The notes under the pieces: model-generated | Told to the model about the DNA's origin: nothing | Database searches by the model: none | Seen by the model: the letters and a program-made list of their open reading frames with translations, nothing else | Shown here: piece by piece, positions 33,280-42,457 of the stretch | Position numbering within the stretch: position 1 is the stretch's first letter | Layout: each line of letters opens with the position of its first letter | Made by a program: the position numbers and the translations under genes | Source: Chloroflexota bacterium | GTDB lineage: Bacteria; Chloroflexota; Dehalococcoidia; Lucifugimonadales; Lucifugimonadaceae | Direction of reading: 5' to 3' | Assembly: GCA_029262735.1 (NCBI GenBank) | Contig: JAJCYY010000011.1 | Location: 1-53,056 of the forward strand | DNA: 53,056 nt

Positions 33280-34959
33280 TCAGCCGCTGCTCGAAATGAC
33301 AGGCAATATCAGCTGCGAAGGGTGTTCCGGCGAATGGAAAACCGCCTGCTGGGCCGTTCTCATCTCGGTGTCGTTGTACAGATCGCCCCCGGTGTTCAGG
33401 TTTCGGTCGAAGCGAGGAAAGTTAGAGGAAGAGACTTCGAGCCGGACACGGTGCCCCTTCTTGAAAACATTACTCGTCACGCCGACCGTAAGTTCGTATT
33501 CATAAACTTTGCCGGGCTCCAGCATCACCGCTTTCTCAAATCCCTCGCGATAACGTGCCCTGATGATTCCGTCGCAGAGGTTCAAGGCGTAGCCGGTCGG
33601 CGAAACGTCCACCAGCTTGGCCGTCCAATCGCTATCCAGTCCATCTGTGGCGGCAAATAGCCTCAGGCGCACCGGTCCTGTGACCTCCAGATCCTCCTCC
33701 AACACTTCCGAGGTGTAGCAGAGCACATCGTTCCTGGCTTCAGCCGGCCGCTGATCATATGGCCCCCACGGCACGATGTCAGGAGAGCAACAGTTGTTGC
33801 CTCCCAGCGTCTGTACCGGGAACTCAGGATCGTAGACAAAGCGGTCGGGCGGCTCGTCACCGTGTGAATCTGCTGTCAGCTTCCCGTCACCCATCGCCGA
33901 ATTGGCGCTGCCATCCGAATGCAGGCTCCACGACTGCCAGTCTGTGCGCTCCAACGGCCACTCGTTCTCGTCCCTCCACTGGTTGATGCCCATCACGAAC
34001 AACCTGATCGGAGCGAGGTCGTCTTCGGTTTCACTCCCCTTCAGCCATCGGTCGAACCAGTGCAACTCGATGCCATCCAGGTCCAGCTTTGAGTCAGCAC
34101 CGAAGTCGATATCACCGGTCTTCGTCGATGTGCTCAACGCGTGCGGCCACGGTCCCATGATTAGCTTCGGCTGGCGCGCCAGTTCGGTGGCACCGTTCTG
34201 CCGCAGTCCATTGAAATTGTCGAACGCATCGGTGGCATAGAGGTCGTACCAGCCACCCATGATCAGAGCAGGGACCTCTATCTCGCCAAAACGTCGTTCG
34301 GTGTTGACCTCGTTCCAGTACTCGTCATCTTCAGGGTGTGACAGCCAGTCCTGCCAGAAGGTCATGTCTCTGCCGGTGTTACCCGCAAGATCGGCCAACG
34401 GCAGCCACCGAAACGCCTCGGTCCAGTTGTGGTAGTCGATGCTTTGAGCGGTCCGGCCAGTCGTTCGCATACCCCATGTCATCATTACGTTAAGTTGAAA
34501 AGCGCCTCCAGGATGCACCAGGCCGCTGTAGTAGTCGGTGCACATCACGCGCGGCACGATGGTCTTCAGATATTTGCTGCGCAGAGGCGCACTCAGCCAC
34601 TGGACACATGCGCCGTATGAGCTGCCTGCCATTCCGATGCTCCCGTTGCACCAGTCCTGTTTGCCGATCCATTCCTGGGTGTCGAAACCGTCCTCGACCT
34701 CCTGGTGGAAGGCGTAGTACTCGCCTCTCGAATCCCATCTGCCTCGCACGTCCTGGGCGACACATGCGTACCCGCGGTTGGCGAGATGGCGGGCTTTCTG
34801 CACCGCCGGGTCCATGTTGTTGCTGTAGGGAGTTCGCATCAACACGACCGGAAACGGGCCTTCGCCACGAGGCAGGTAGACGTCGGTGGAGAGTGTGACG
34901 CCGTCTCTCATCGGAACCTGGCGGTCAAGTTGCATCTCAACTTCGTAGTTTTGGGCCAT
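33280..34959 (-). CDS. CocE/NonD-family alpha/beta hydrolase (X-Pro dipeptidyl-peptidase-like)
   Basis: A complete 559-residue hydrolase. The N-terminal alpha/beta hydrolase domain has VPMRDGVTLSTDVYLP, the oxyanion segment MRTPYSNN, VAQDVRGRWDS, and nucleophile S114 in GSSYG (GMAGSSYGACVQW). The C-terminal jelly-roll domain (about 380-559) starts near DVLCYTSEVLEEDLEVTGPV and ends in NTGGDLYNDTEM. Members hydrolyse esters, beta-lactams or N-terminal prolyl peptides; no signal peptide is present here. The gene follows the AAA ATPase on the same strand after 177 bp. Confidence 0.93.
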   Translation of the reverse strand: MAQNYEVEMQLDRQVPMRDGVTLSTDVYLPRGEGPFPVVLMRTPYSNNMDPAVQKARHLANRGYACVAQDVRGRWDSRGEYYAFHQEVEDGFDTQEWIGKQDWCNGSIGMAGSSYGACVQWLSAPLRSKYLKTIVPRVMCTDYYSGLVHPGGAFQLNVMMTWGMRTTGRTAQSIDYHNWTEAFRWLPLADLAGNTGRDMTFWQDWLSHPEDDEYWNEVNTERRFGEIEVPALIMGGWYDLYATDAFDNFNGLRQNGATELARQPKLIMGPWPHALSTSTKTGDIDFGADSKLDLDGIELHWFDRWLKGSETEDDLAPIRLFVMGINQWRDENEWPLERTDWQSWSLHSDGSANSAMGDGKLTADSHGDEPPDRFVYDPEFPVQTLGGNNCCSPDIVPWGPYDQRPAEARNDVLCYTSEVLEEDLEVTGPVRLRLFAATDGLDSDWTAKLVDVSPTGYALNLCDGIIRARYREGFEKAVMLEPGKVYEYELTVGVTSNVFKKGHRVRLEVSSSNFPRFDRNLNTGGDLYNDTEMRTAQQAVFHSPEHPSQLILPVISSSG

Positions 34960-35136
34960 CTGGCCGACGCTCCCCTCAGGATTGTTTGGGCATCGTTCAC
35001 ACCGGCGCCCACAGTCATGTCCGCTATGGCTCCGGCGACTTTATCGTTAGATCTGGTTCTGTGCACAGCCCACGGGGAGTTCGATCAATCCGTCCAAATC
35101 GAGTCGTCAGCGGAAGCACTGGTCATGTGCCAGGGC

Positions 35137-36222
35137 CTAGGGCCGGGAGAATCCGACATCGGATGGGCGGGCCATTATCTCTTCTCCGCGTGCGATGGCG
35201 TACGCCTCGCCAAGGACCAGGGGACCGGTGACCTTAACCGGGTCTCCGCCTTCGCGTGTGACGATCAGCTTCGCACGCTCGACCTCAAGCGGTCCGAACT
35301 CGATGCGGCGCGCCAGTCGTCCGGGCCGGAGGATCGCAGGATCGATTTCCGGCCGCGTCGCATTCGTCGTGGCGATGACACGCAGGTCGGCCAGTTCTCC
35401 GAGAAGTCCGTCCCCGATGTTTAGCAGGTCTGTCACTTCGTCGAAGTTATCCGGACCTCGTTTTGACAGGCCCCGGTCTGCGTCCTCGAGAATCAAGCAT
35501 GTGGGGTGAGATTTGCTATGCCCCTCTTCGATCAGCGTAGTTAAAAGCGAGGGCGCCGAGATGCTTCCCACGGCAGACGCCGGCAGCACGACAAATCTCA
35601 CATCCTCCGGGGCGGAAGAGATGACCGCTCTCATAAAGAAGCTTTTACCGGTTCCCGGTGGTCCGGAAAGCAGGCTGAGCCTACCTGCCGGGGTCTTCGA
35701 TTCGAGGTCGGCGACTATCTGGCGAAAGCCGACAACGACTCCCGGCTCATAGTTGCCTTCTTTGAGTGGCTCGTTAACCGTGCCTAATTCTCTGAGTTGC
35801 AAACCGCCTCGCCTCACCACGGCCATCGCTACGGACCCTGTAGGCCCGCGCATGGAGAAGAACTCTGAAAGCAGCTCTGAAACCGAGTTGACGAACTCCT
35901 CACGTAGTCCTGAGGCCTTGGCGATCCACCTGCCGTCGTACCCCTTCGATATTGTGAAGATTCCGTCATCTGCGACGAATATTGATTCGCCATTTTCCGA
36001 GTAGTCGTTGCTAATCGGCGACACGAGCATCGTCACAACTGGCTCTGCGATTACAGCTGCAGCGGCAAGGAGTTTCGACGGTTCTTCCACGTGACCGAAT
36101 GCTTCAGTGCGAAACATCTTGACCCCGTCACCGAGTTGCCGAAACGTTGCAGCGAAGAACCAGTCCATTGGATCTCCGGCGCCGTCCGCGTCAAATTGAA
36201 TGTGGTCTCGCCAGTCACTCAT
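35137..36222 (-). CDS. AAA-family ATPase with unrecognised N-terminal domain
   Basis: A 361-residue protein. Residues 1-160 match nothing I recognise; they contain acidic and aromatic stretches and may bind the substrate. The AAA module occupies about 165-340: Walker A GPPGTGKS (187-194), Walker B CLILEDAD (242-249), sensor 1 ATTN (N287), and AILRPGRLARRIEF with arginine-finger candidates R299/R302. The sequence ends soon after the small domain. It is not close to FtsH, Clp or Lon, and no protease domain is attached. The neighbours (a CocE hydrolase and a divergent ketopantoate-reductase-like gene) give no role. Confidence 0.85.
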   Translation of the reverse strand: MSDWRDHIQFDADGAGDPMDWFFAATFRQLGDGVKMFRTEAFGHVEEPSKLLAAAAVIAEPVVTMLVSPISNDYSENGESIFVADDGIFTISKGYDGRWIAKASGLREEFVNSVSELLSEFFSMRGPTGSVAMAVVRRGGLQLRELGTVNEPLKEGNYEPGVVVGFRQIVADLESKTPAGRLSLLSGPPGTGKSFFMRAVISSAPEDVRFVVLPASAVGSISAPSLLTTLIEEGHSKSHPTCLILEDADRGLSKRGPDNFDEVTDLLNIGDGLLGELADLRVIATTNATRPEIDPAILRPGRLARRIEFGPLEVERAKLIVTREGGDPVKVTGPLVLGEAYAIARGEEIMARPSDVGFSRP

Positions 36223-36384
36223 TGAACTCTCTGCCGCGGGGATTGGGGTTGTAGCTCATCGGCCGGGGCTGGCAGTGTATCTGACGTAGTGGTCAGAGCC
36301 AGGAATCGAGACCAGGGTGCCCCCCGGCTGTCGCCCCTATATGATTCGCTACCTGGACATAGCAGCAATACGAAGGCACAACCT

Positions 36385-37317
36385 GTGAACGACAAACTCA
36401 CCATCGCAGTCATCGGTGCCGGTGGCACCGGCGGATTCTACGGAGGCGCACTCGCCCGAGCAGGCCACGACGTCACGCTGATCGCGCGTGGCCCCCACCT
36501 CTCAGCCATTCAGCAGAACGGTCTCCAGGTGAACTCTGTTTTGCTGGGCGACTTTCACCTCGACATTGCAGCAACCGACGACATATCTGAAGTCGGTCCG
36601 GTCGACCTCACCATCCTCGCCGTCAAGAGCTGGGGGACCGAAGCCGCCATCGGAGATATGGCTCCGTTGATTGGCAACGACACCATGATCGTTTCTACCC
36701 AGAACGGTATTGACAGCGAGCGTCAGCTACAAGAAGCATTCGGCTCCGGCAACGTCCTCGGCTGCACCGTGACGGTCTCGGCCAAAATTCAATCACCTGG
36801 CGTCGTCACACAGGCCGGAGGACCCGGCTCCGTGGTAATTGGAGAGATAGCCGGCGGCCTGTCAGACCGCGTTAACCGCCTGACCGCCTTATTCAACGAA
36901 GCCGGTCTCCCAACAGAGGCCCACGAAAATGTGATGCGTGCCCTGTGGGAGAAGTTCATCTTCATCTGCGCCCTGAGCGGCATGACTGCGCTCACCCGCA
37001 AGCCGATCGGCGACATATTCGCGCAGGAATCCACGACCGAGATGTACCGCCAGGTCCTCGAAGAGGTTGCGGAAGTAGGCCGTGCCGAAGGCGTGGACCT
37101 CCCGCCAGACACGGCCGCTAACATCCTCAGAACCACCCAGTCACGCGAACCGTTCATTCTGGGCTCGATGGGCCATGACATCGTCGCAGGGAACCCGATC
37201 GAAATCGGCCTTCTGAACGGCCGTGTCGCTGAACTCGGTAAAATCCACAGAATCCCAACCCCCGCCAACTTTGCCGTCACCGCCGCCCTGATGCCCCACG
37301 AGCGGGGCACAAGCTAG
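36385..37317 (+). CDS. Ketopantoate reductase family (PanE/ApbA) protein
   Basis: The GTG at 36385 with GAAGG 9 bp upstream gives 310 residues, the family's normal length; the frame to 36289 adds a non-homologous leader. The NADPH motif is VIGAGGTGGFYGG (9-21). N107 in STQNGID and K190 in ALWEKFIFICALSGM match the catalytic residues of 2-dehydropantoate 2-reductase. The C-terminal SMGHDIVAGNPIEIGLLNG, the substrate loop, is present. The family includes reductases for other 2-keto acids, so pantothenate synthesis is likely but not certain; no other pan gene is nearby. Confidence 0.88.
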   Translation: MNDKLTIAVIGAGGTGGFYGGALARAGHDVTLIARGPHLSAIQQNGLQVNSVLLGDFHLDIAATDDISEVGPVDLTILAVKSWGTEAAIGDMAPLIGNDTMIVSTQNGIDSERQLQEAFGSGNVLGCTVTVSAKIQSPGVVTQAGGPGSVVIGEIAGGLSDRVNRLTALFNEAGLPTEAHENVMRALWEKFIFICALSGMTALTRKPIGDIFAQESTTEMYRQVLEEVAEVGRAEGVDLPPDTAANILRTTQSREPFILGSMGHDIVAGNPIEIGLLNGRVAELGKIHRIPTPANFAVTAALMPHERGTS

Positions 37318-37502
37318 ATGAACGGTTTTTGAGCTGGTAACAGTTCGCTCCGCTTCAATAGAAACGGTGGATTCGACAATTGAGTGTCGATAGACCGCTG
37401 CCTACAAATTCACATAGCTCTCGGTCCGCCAGCATGGTTCCGACCCAATTACCGACTTCCGCGGTGTCCGGAAGTTGAATCGCCTTGCCTGGAATTCTCT
37501 GG

Positions 37503-38453
37503 TTAGATCCTTACGCCAAACTCAGCCTGAAAGCCCTGCCAGACAGATTCCGGCACCATCGTCGTGGCACTTGCATACGCCTCTTCAAATTCCTTCTGGT
37601 TCGCCGGTCCGGTCAGGACAATGCCATTGCCATTGACCGGTGCATTGAGAGCGAACTGCATCGCCAGATCTCGGATATTCACACCGTGTTCGTTGCACCA
37701 TTGCCACATCCGGTGTGCGTGCGAAGCTGCGGCAGGGTCTACGAGGCTGCCTATGGTCGCCGGTACGAGTTTCCCGTCCTGGTCGTGTGTATGCTCAGTC
37801 CCGATCTGGAGTTCCGGTTCGGGGCCTGCCAGCATTGAGCCGCCCAATGGACTGCCCAGGATGATTCCAACGTCATTCTCAAGAGCGAATGGAATTGTGT
37901 CTTCAGCGAGTGATTGCGAAAGCAGCGTGTAGTCCAAGTACGACAACAGAATGTCTACGCCCGCTTCTATCGCCCGCCGATGATATTCATGCTGTCTGAC
38001 ACCAACGCCAACGTGACCGATGCGCCCTTTCGCCTTCCAATCGAGCATCACGTCCAGACAGGTCCCCAACGGTTCTTCGATGTCGTACCGCGGTCCGTGA
38101 ATCAAAACTGAGTCCACGTACTCCGTTTGAAGCTCTCTAAAGCTGTTCTCCAGGCTCCATGTTGTCGCTTCTTTTGACCAGTCTCTGAGAAATCGCGGGT
38201 GAGAGCCCACCTTGGTCTGGAGGTACACCTTGTCTCGCCATCCACCGGCCAGAGCCAGGCCAAAGCGATGCTCGCTGGCGCCATAGAAAGGAGACGTGTC
38301 GACGAAGTTGATCCCCCGCTCAATAGCCTCCCGAATAGTCGTTACAGCGTTATCGTCGGACTGCTCCGGCCAACCCAGGTGCCCGCCCCCCAGTCCAAGC
38401 GCTTTTGGCTTCATCTCTGTGCGTCCCAATCGCCGAACTTCCAGGTCTGGCAT
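37503..38453 (-). CDS. Aldo/keto reductase
   Basis: The start at 38453 gives 316 residues. The catalytic tetrad is D52 and Y57 (VDTSPFYGAS), K81 (QTKVG) and H119 (LIHGPR). GLGGGHLGW at residues 20-28 and the overall pattern place it near the L-fucose/L-galactose dehydrogenase branch of the family. It reduces carbonyls or oxidises sugars with NAD(P)H. A link to the sugar-acid dehydratases is possible. The gene is convergent with the ketopantoate-reductase-like gene. Confidence 0.9.
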   Translation of the reverse strand: MPDLEVRRLGRTEMKPKALGLGGGHLGWPEQSDDNAVTTIREAIERGINFVDTSPFYGASEHRFGLALAGGWRDKVYLQTKVGSHPRFLRDWSKEATTWSLENSFRELQTEYVDSVLIHGPRYDIEEPLGTCLDVMLDWKAKGRIGHVGVGVRQHEYHRRAIEAGVDILLSYLDYTLLSQSLAEDTIPFALENDVGIILGSPLGGSMLAGPEPELQIGTEHTHDQDGKLVPATIGSLVDPAAASHAHRMWQWCNEHGVNIRDLAMQFALNAPVNGNGIVLTGPANQKEFEEAYASATTMVPESVWQGFQAEFGVRI

Positions 38454-38757
38454 TTTGTGACTCCATTGCACGGCTGAGATTGATGCCGCGATCAATCCAA
38501 TTCGTTTCTCTTCGGGCGTTGATAGTAAACGCTTCGAGTGAACTAGGTGCTTGGTAAAAGCCCAGTACGTTCACCCGCCAGAAACGCCCCTGTGGCGGCA
38601 ATGCAATAGATGCAAGGAATGCCAATCTTTTCGGGATCCGCTGCACGCCAACCCGGCAAGGGCCTCGAAAACGGGGCGAGTAGAAGTTCCGTGAGAAAAC
38701 CAGAACCTTGGACAGACGAACCGGGGCCGCAACCCGCGAAACTAAACTTGTGGGGAC
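38454..38757. other. Intergenic region upstream of the aldo/keto reductase
   Basis: About 300 bp between the reductase start and the 3' end of tRNA-Ala. It contains a CCGCC...GGCGG stem near 38576-38598. No ribosome binding site or credible ORF was found; short frames here read through the tRNA. Confidence 0.4.
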
Positions 38758-38833
38758 TGGTGGAGCTGGGGGGATTCGAACCCCCTACCTCTTCGATGCG
38801 AACGAAGCGCTCTCCCAAATGAGCTACAGCCCC
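38758..38833 (-). tRNA. tRNA-Ala (anticodon CGC)
   Basis: The minus strand folds as a cloverleaf: acceptor GGGGCTG/CAGCTCC, D arm GCTC...GAGC, anticodon stem CTTCG/CGAAG with loop TTCGCAT (anticodon CGC, codon GCG), and T arm GGGGG-TTCGAAT-CCCCC. CCA is encoded at 38758-38760. Confidence 0.97.
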
Positions 38834-39245
38834 GATTTAAGTCCTGCGCCCATGTGTATGAGTGCGCGGTGAGTGCCGATGGAAGCCGACTGTCGCGGCC
38901 GACACTGCTTCCAGATTAGCAACCCGGCGACATCTGTGTAAACGGGCATTCGTTCGGTTGGCGTCACCAGCGGCGCGAGCGAGCAACCAAGTGAGAGATT
39001 CGTCGGCTGCCTGCCACAGTCTCGATGCGCGAGGGTGATCGATGCAGCTAAATCGTGACGGTGGTCGAACCAACGCGGCTCTGGACCGAACCGTTGCGGG
39101 TGGGGCTGTAGGGACTGCGGCACACGCGTGCAGTATCGGTGAGCCGAACTACACGCAGACCGTGCGTCGGCGTATCATCCGCCAGCGCAGTCCAGTGCTG
39201 GTGTGCGCGCACGGGCAGTCGTCGTCAACAAGGAGAACAGATTCT
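38834..39245. other. Intergenic region between tRNA-Ala and the LDH2-type gene
   Basis: About 410 bp that should hold the tRNA promoter (minus) and the dehydrogenase promoter (plus). AAGGAGAA near 39230 is the ribosome binding site of the dehydrogenase. The dehydrogenase frame stays open upstream to 39042, but that part looks non-coding. No integrase or attachment-site duplication of the tRNA end was seen. Confidence 0.4.
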
Positions 39246-40340
39246 GTGCTTGAGCATTTCAAGGTCCCGGCCGATATTGCGGTCAAGGTGCCGTTAGACA
39301 GGTTGCGTGCCGCAACGGAAGCTGTTTTCAGGAAGTGCGGTGTGCCGGACAGGGAGGCTAAGCAGGGAGCCGATGTGCTGATGTTTGCAGACCAGCACGG
39401 CATTGATACGCACGGCGTATCGAACATGCTCCGCAACTACGTTGGCATGTACAGCTCAGATCGGTTGAACCCGGATCCGACTATCGAAATCGTCAAGGAG
39501 TCGGCGAGCACAGCTCTTATCGACGGTGGTGGTGGACTGGGGCTGATGACTGCGCCTACGGCGATGCAGATCGCGATAGAGAAGGCTCGGGAATCTGGCT
39601 CCGGCATCGTGAGCATTCGCAACTCGGGACACCTGGGCGCGGCCGGGTATCACGCGCTGATTGCGGCAGAGGCCGACATGATCGGTTGGTGCATGACCGC
39701 TGGTGGGAAGTCGATGATTCCGACCTTCGGCGCAGAGCCGCAGCTTGGCACGAACCCGATAGCGTTCGCCGCTCCGTCTGACAAAGAGCCACCGTTCTTT
39801 TTCGACGCCGCAATGACGTCTATCGCCGGGAACAAGATCGGGCTGGCGAACAGGCTAGGAAGACCGCTTGGCGGCGGTTGGGTTGCTAACGACGATGGCA
39901 CGCCGAACATGGAGGGTGGGGCCGTAAAGGAATTTGCCGCGAATTCGTTGCGGACTCAGTTGCCTCTTGGATCAACACGGGAGCTGGGCTCGCACAAAGG
40001 CTACGGCCTTGGCGTGATGGTCGACATACTCTGCGGTCATCTTTCGTTCGCTCCGGGCTTTCCAACCCTTGCACAGAACCGGCGCGCTCACTTCGTCGCT
40101 GCTTACAGCGTCGACGCGTTCGGGGATATCGCCGATTTCAAGAGCAACATGGACAGTATGCTCAACACACTGCGGGAGACGAAGCCGATGCCGGGGCATG
40201 ACCAGGTCTACTATGCCGGGCTGCCGGAGCACTTCGAGGGGATCAAGCGCCTCGAACAGGGCGTGCCACTGCATCCCGAAGTTGTGGACTGGTTCCGCAG
40301 CATCTGCGCCGAATTCGAAATCCCGTTCGACCTGGTATAG
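39246..40340 (+). CDS. Malate/L-lactate/ureidoglycolate dehydrogenase (LDH2 family)
   Basis: The GTG at 39246 with AAGGAGAA upstream gives 364 residues, normal for the family. Signature segments are ADQHGIDTHGVSNMLRNY (active-site His/Asp region, about 48-65), the catalytic His H129 in NSGHLGAAGYH, and GTNPIAFAAPS. The late GSHKGYGLGVMVDIL is also characteristic. These NAD(P)-dependent enzymes oxidise 2-hydroxy acids such as malate, lactate, sulfolactate or ureidoglycolate; the substrate cannot be selected here. It is followed in the same direction by a GH32 enzyme. Confidence 0.92.
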   Translation: MLEHFKVPADIAVKVPLDRLRAATEAVFRKCGVPDREAKQGADVLMFADQHGIDTHGVSNMLRNYVGMYSSDRLNPDPTIEIVKESASTALIDGGGGLGLMTAPTAMQIAIEKARESGSGIVSIRNSGHLGAAGYHALIAAEADMIGWCMTAGGKSMIPTFGAEPQLGTNPIAFAAPSDKEPPFFFDAAMTSIAGNKIGLANRLGRPLGGGWVANDDGTPNMEGGAVKEFAANSLRTQLPLGSTRELGSHKGYGLGVMVDILCGHLSFAPGFPTLAQNRRAHFVAAYSVDAFGDIADFKSNMDSMLNTLRETKPMPGHDQVYYAGLPEHFEGIKRLEQGVPLHPEVVDWFRSICAEFEIPFDLV

Positions 40341-40391
40341 CGAGAGCCTGCTCTCGATTCAGTACCGAGTAGCGCCGACATTGGAGACCCC

Positions 40392-41912
40392 ATGGACTTG
40401 ACAACAGACTTCACCGGTCTGATGGTGCCGTTGCAGCAGCATGAGCAGGTGTTGCGCTTCACTGCATCTCGGCAACGCCTGGCAAATGACCCGTACCGGC
40501 CGACGTTTCATTTCTCGCCGCCAGAGAATTTTATGAACGACCCGAACGGGCTTTGCCAGTGGAACGGCCTCTATCACCTGTTCTACCAGTTCAGAGCGGA
40601 CGGTGAAGAGCGAGTCCACTGGGGCCATGCGGTGAGCCCTGACCTGGTGAGCTGGCGGGACCTGCCGATGGCGCTTTATCCGGACCAGGAACAGGACTGC
40701 TTCAGCGGCCAGACACTGGTTGAGGACGACCGTGTGATAGCGATCTACCACGGTACGCAGGCAGGCAATGCCATAGCAACGGCGTCAGATCCGTTGCTTG
40801 TCGACTGGCAAAAGCACCCGGGCAACCCGGTTATTCCCATCGTTCCCACAGATGAAGATGGCTCGCCTTACCGGGTGTTCGATCCATGTATCTGGAAAGA
40901 GGAAGGCGGCTACTACTCGCTGTCCGGCGTCTACAAGGACGGCACTCGAAGCATCGACGGCATCGGCGTCGATCACGTCTTCAGGTCAGCCGATCTGAAG
41001 ACGTGGGAACACCTCGGACCGCTTGTCGAAGGCGTTTACGACACCGAGCCGGGCGAGGACTACGCCGTTCCAAACTTCTGGCCTATCGGTACCGGCAAGC
41101 ACATGCTGTTGTTCTTCAGCCACAAGCGCGGCGGCCAGTACTTCGTCGGAGAGTATGACACGGCGCTTCACCGCTTTCACGCCGAACGGCACGGCCGGAT
41201 GAACTACGGACCGCTGGCTGTCGGCAGCCTGCACGCGCCGTCGGCGACGATAGACGAATCTGGCAGGTTCCTGTCGGTCTTCAACATTAAGGAGAGCAAG
41301 GTGCCGAACGGCTGGAGTGACATCATGACCGTCCCACGCGTGTTGTCGCTTGCCGACGATGGCTCCGTGTTGATCAATCCCGTTGCGGAGCTTGAGTTGC
41401 TGCGTCATTCTCACGCAGTGGCGAGTGAGATCGAGTTGGAGGCGAACGGCGAGACGGTGATTTCAGAGATTTCTGGCAATGCCATCGAGATCCAGGCTGT
41501 GCTTGATCCCGGTGATGCCCACGAATCGGGACTGAAGGTCCTGCGCTCGCCGGACGGCAGCGAGGAGACGCGTATCTCGTTTTTTCCAAAGGGTCATCCG
41601 CGATTCGGGACGGCACAGTTGCAGATCGATGGCACAGCGTCTTCCCTGCGAACGGACCTCATTCCGCGCACGCCGGAGATTGGACCGCTGGAGATTGGTG
41701 ACGGCGAGCCGGTGCGGCTGCGTATCTTCATCGACCGAAGCGTTGTCGAGGTGTTCGCAAATGGCCGCCAGTGCCTGACGCTTCGTGTCTATCCAGAACG
41801 ATCTGACAGCGTTGGAGTATCGGTGTTCGCCCGCGGCGGGAGAGCGACACTTCGATCAATGGAAGCGTGGCAGATGCGGAGCGTCTGGCCGGAGCTTGCG
41901 GGCGGCGACTGA
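40392..41912 (+). CDS. Glycoside hydrolase family 32 (beta-fructosidase-like)
   Basis: A 506-residue protein: a five-bladed propeller followed by a beta-sandwich (from about 350) ending in IFIDRSVVEVFANGRQCLTLRVYP. The nucleophile motif is FMNDPNG with D50. The usual RDP motif is VFDP (D164), and the region where EC is expected reads PGEDYAVPNFWPIG, with E222 the best acid/base candidate. GH32 enzymes cleave sucrose, levan or inulin fructosyl bonds; the altered motifs suggest a divergent subgroup, so specificity is uncertain. There is no signal peptide. It follows the LDH2-type gene by 51 bp and may share its transcript. Confidence 0.88.
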   Translation: MDLTTDFTGLMVPLQQHEQVLRFTASRQRLANDPYRPTFHFSPPENFMNDPNGLCQWNGLYHLFYQFRADGEERVHWGHAVSPDLVSWRDLPMALYPDQEQDCFSGQTLVEDDRVIAIYHGTQAGNAIATASDPLLVDWQKHPGNPVIPIVPTDEDGSPYRVFDPCIWKEEGGYYSLSGVYKDGTRSIDGIGVDHVFRSADLKTWEHLGPLVEGVYDTEPGEDYAVPNFWPIGTGKHMLLFFSHKRGGQYFVGEYDTALHRFHAERHGRMNYGPLAVGSLHAPSATIDESGRFLSVFNIKESKVPNGWSDIMTVPRVLSLADDGSVLINPVAELELLRHSHAVASEIELEANGETVISEISGNAIEIQAVLDPGDAHESGLKVLRSPDGSEETRISFFPKGHPRFGTAQLQIDGTASSLRTDLIPRTPEIGPLEIGDGEPVRLRIFIDRSVVEVFANGRQCLTLRVYPERSDSVGVSVFARGGRATLRSMEAWQMRSVWPELAGGD

Positions 41913-41921
41913 AGTCGAACT

Positions 41922-42392
41922 CTAGTCCGGCGCCTGCCTCCAGAACGGTTCACGTTTTCGAACAGTCTCCAGGATTGACTCATCCCACGGCGGCAGAGTG
42001 AACCCGAGCGGCTGTAGCGGACCGCTGCGCCAGCCGATGCGCTCATGGACCTGCGGCTGGCTGTAGTAGGCGAGGTAGACAACCTCCAGCACGTTGGCAA
42101 AGTCTCCGGTTATAGAGTTTTCAATCTCCTTGATCGCTTCGTCCTGACGCTCGCCATCGAGAGCCAGGAATCCACCTTCCGCTTCCACTGACATATCCAG
42201 CGTCAGGGCATCGAGAAATCGAACGATGGACCTGTAGTACCGGGCGTGTTCAACCGACATCCGCTCGATCTCGTCAAACAGCCCCATCGAACCTGCGCCC
42301 GGAAGGTTATCCACGGGCGGGATCATGCGGTCCATGACGACGCGCATATTGCGCTTGTCAGAATCGGTCAGCGTGCCCTCTCTGGTCGGCAT
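41922..42392 (-). CDS. Gluconate 2-dehydrogenase subunit 3 family protein
   Basis: The ATG at 42392 with CAGGAGAG upstream gives 156 residues. The family pattern includes MDRMIPPVDNLPGAGSMG near the start and FANVLEVVYLAYYSQPQV, GWRSGPLQPLGF later. In known enzymes this small subunit partners a GMC-type flavoprotein and is exported with a Tat signal; here no signal peptide is visible. It lies 65 bp downstream of the GMC oxidoreductase in the same direction, so the two are very likely one enzyme. No cytochrome c subunit follows. Confidence 0.87.
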   Translation of the reverse strand: MPTREGTLTDSDKRNMRVVMDRMIPPVDNLPGAGSMGLFDEIERMSVEHARYYRSIVRFLDALTLDMSVEAEGGFLALDGERQDEAIKEIENSITGDFANVLEVVYLAYYSQPQVHERIGWRSGPLQPLGFTLPPWDESILETVRKREPFWRQAPD

Positions 42393-42457
42393 TTTTTCTC
42401 TCCTGGTTGAATGATCAACACCGGCGTCAGTGCTGTTGCACTGGACCGGCAACTACT

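Noticed and set aside
34705..35424. 239-codon plus-strand ORF opposite CocE and AAA genes
   Set aside because: It spans parts of two well-supported minus-strand genes and their gap; no recognisable domain.
38758..38833. tRNA-Ala as an integration site for an island
   Set aside because: No integrase and no second copy of the tRNA 3' end was noticed nearby.
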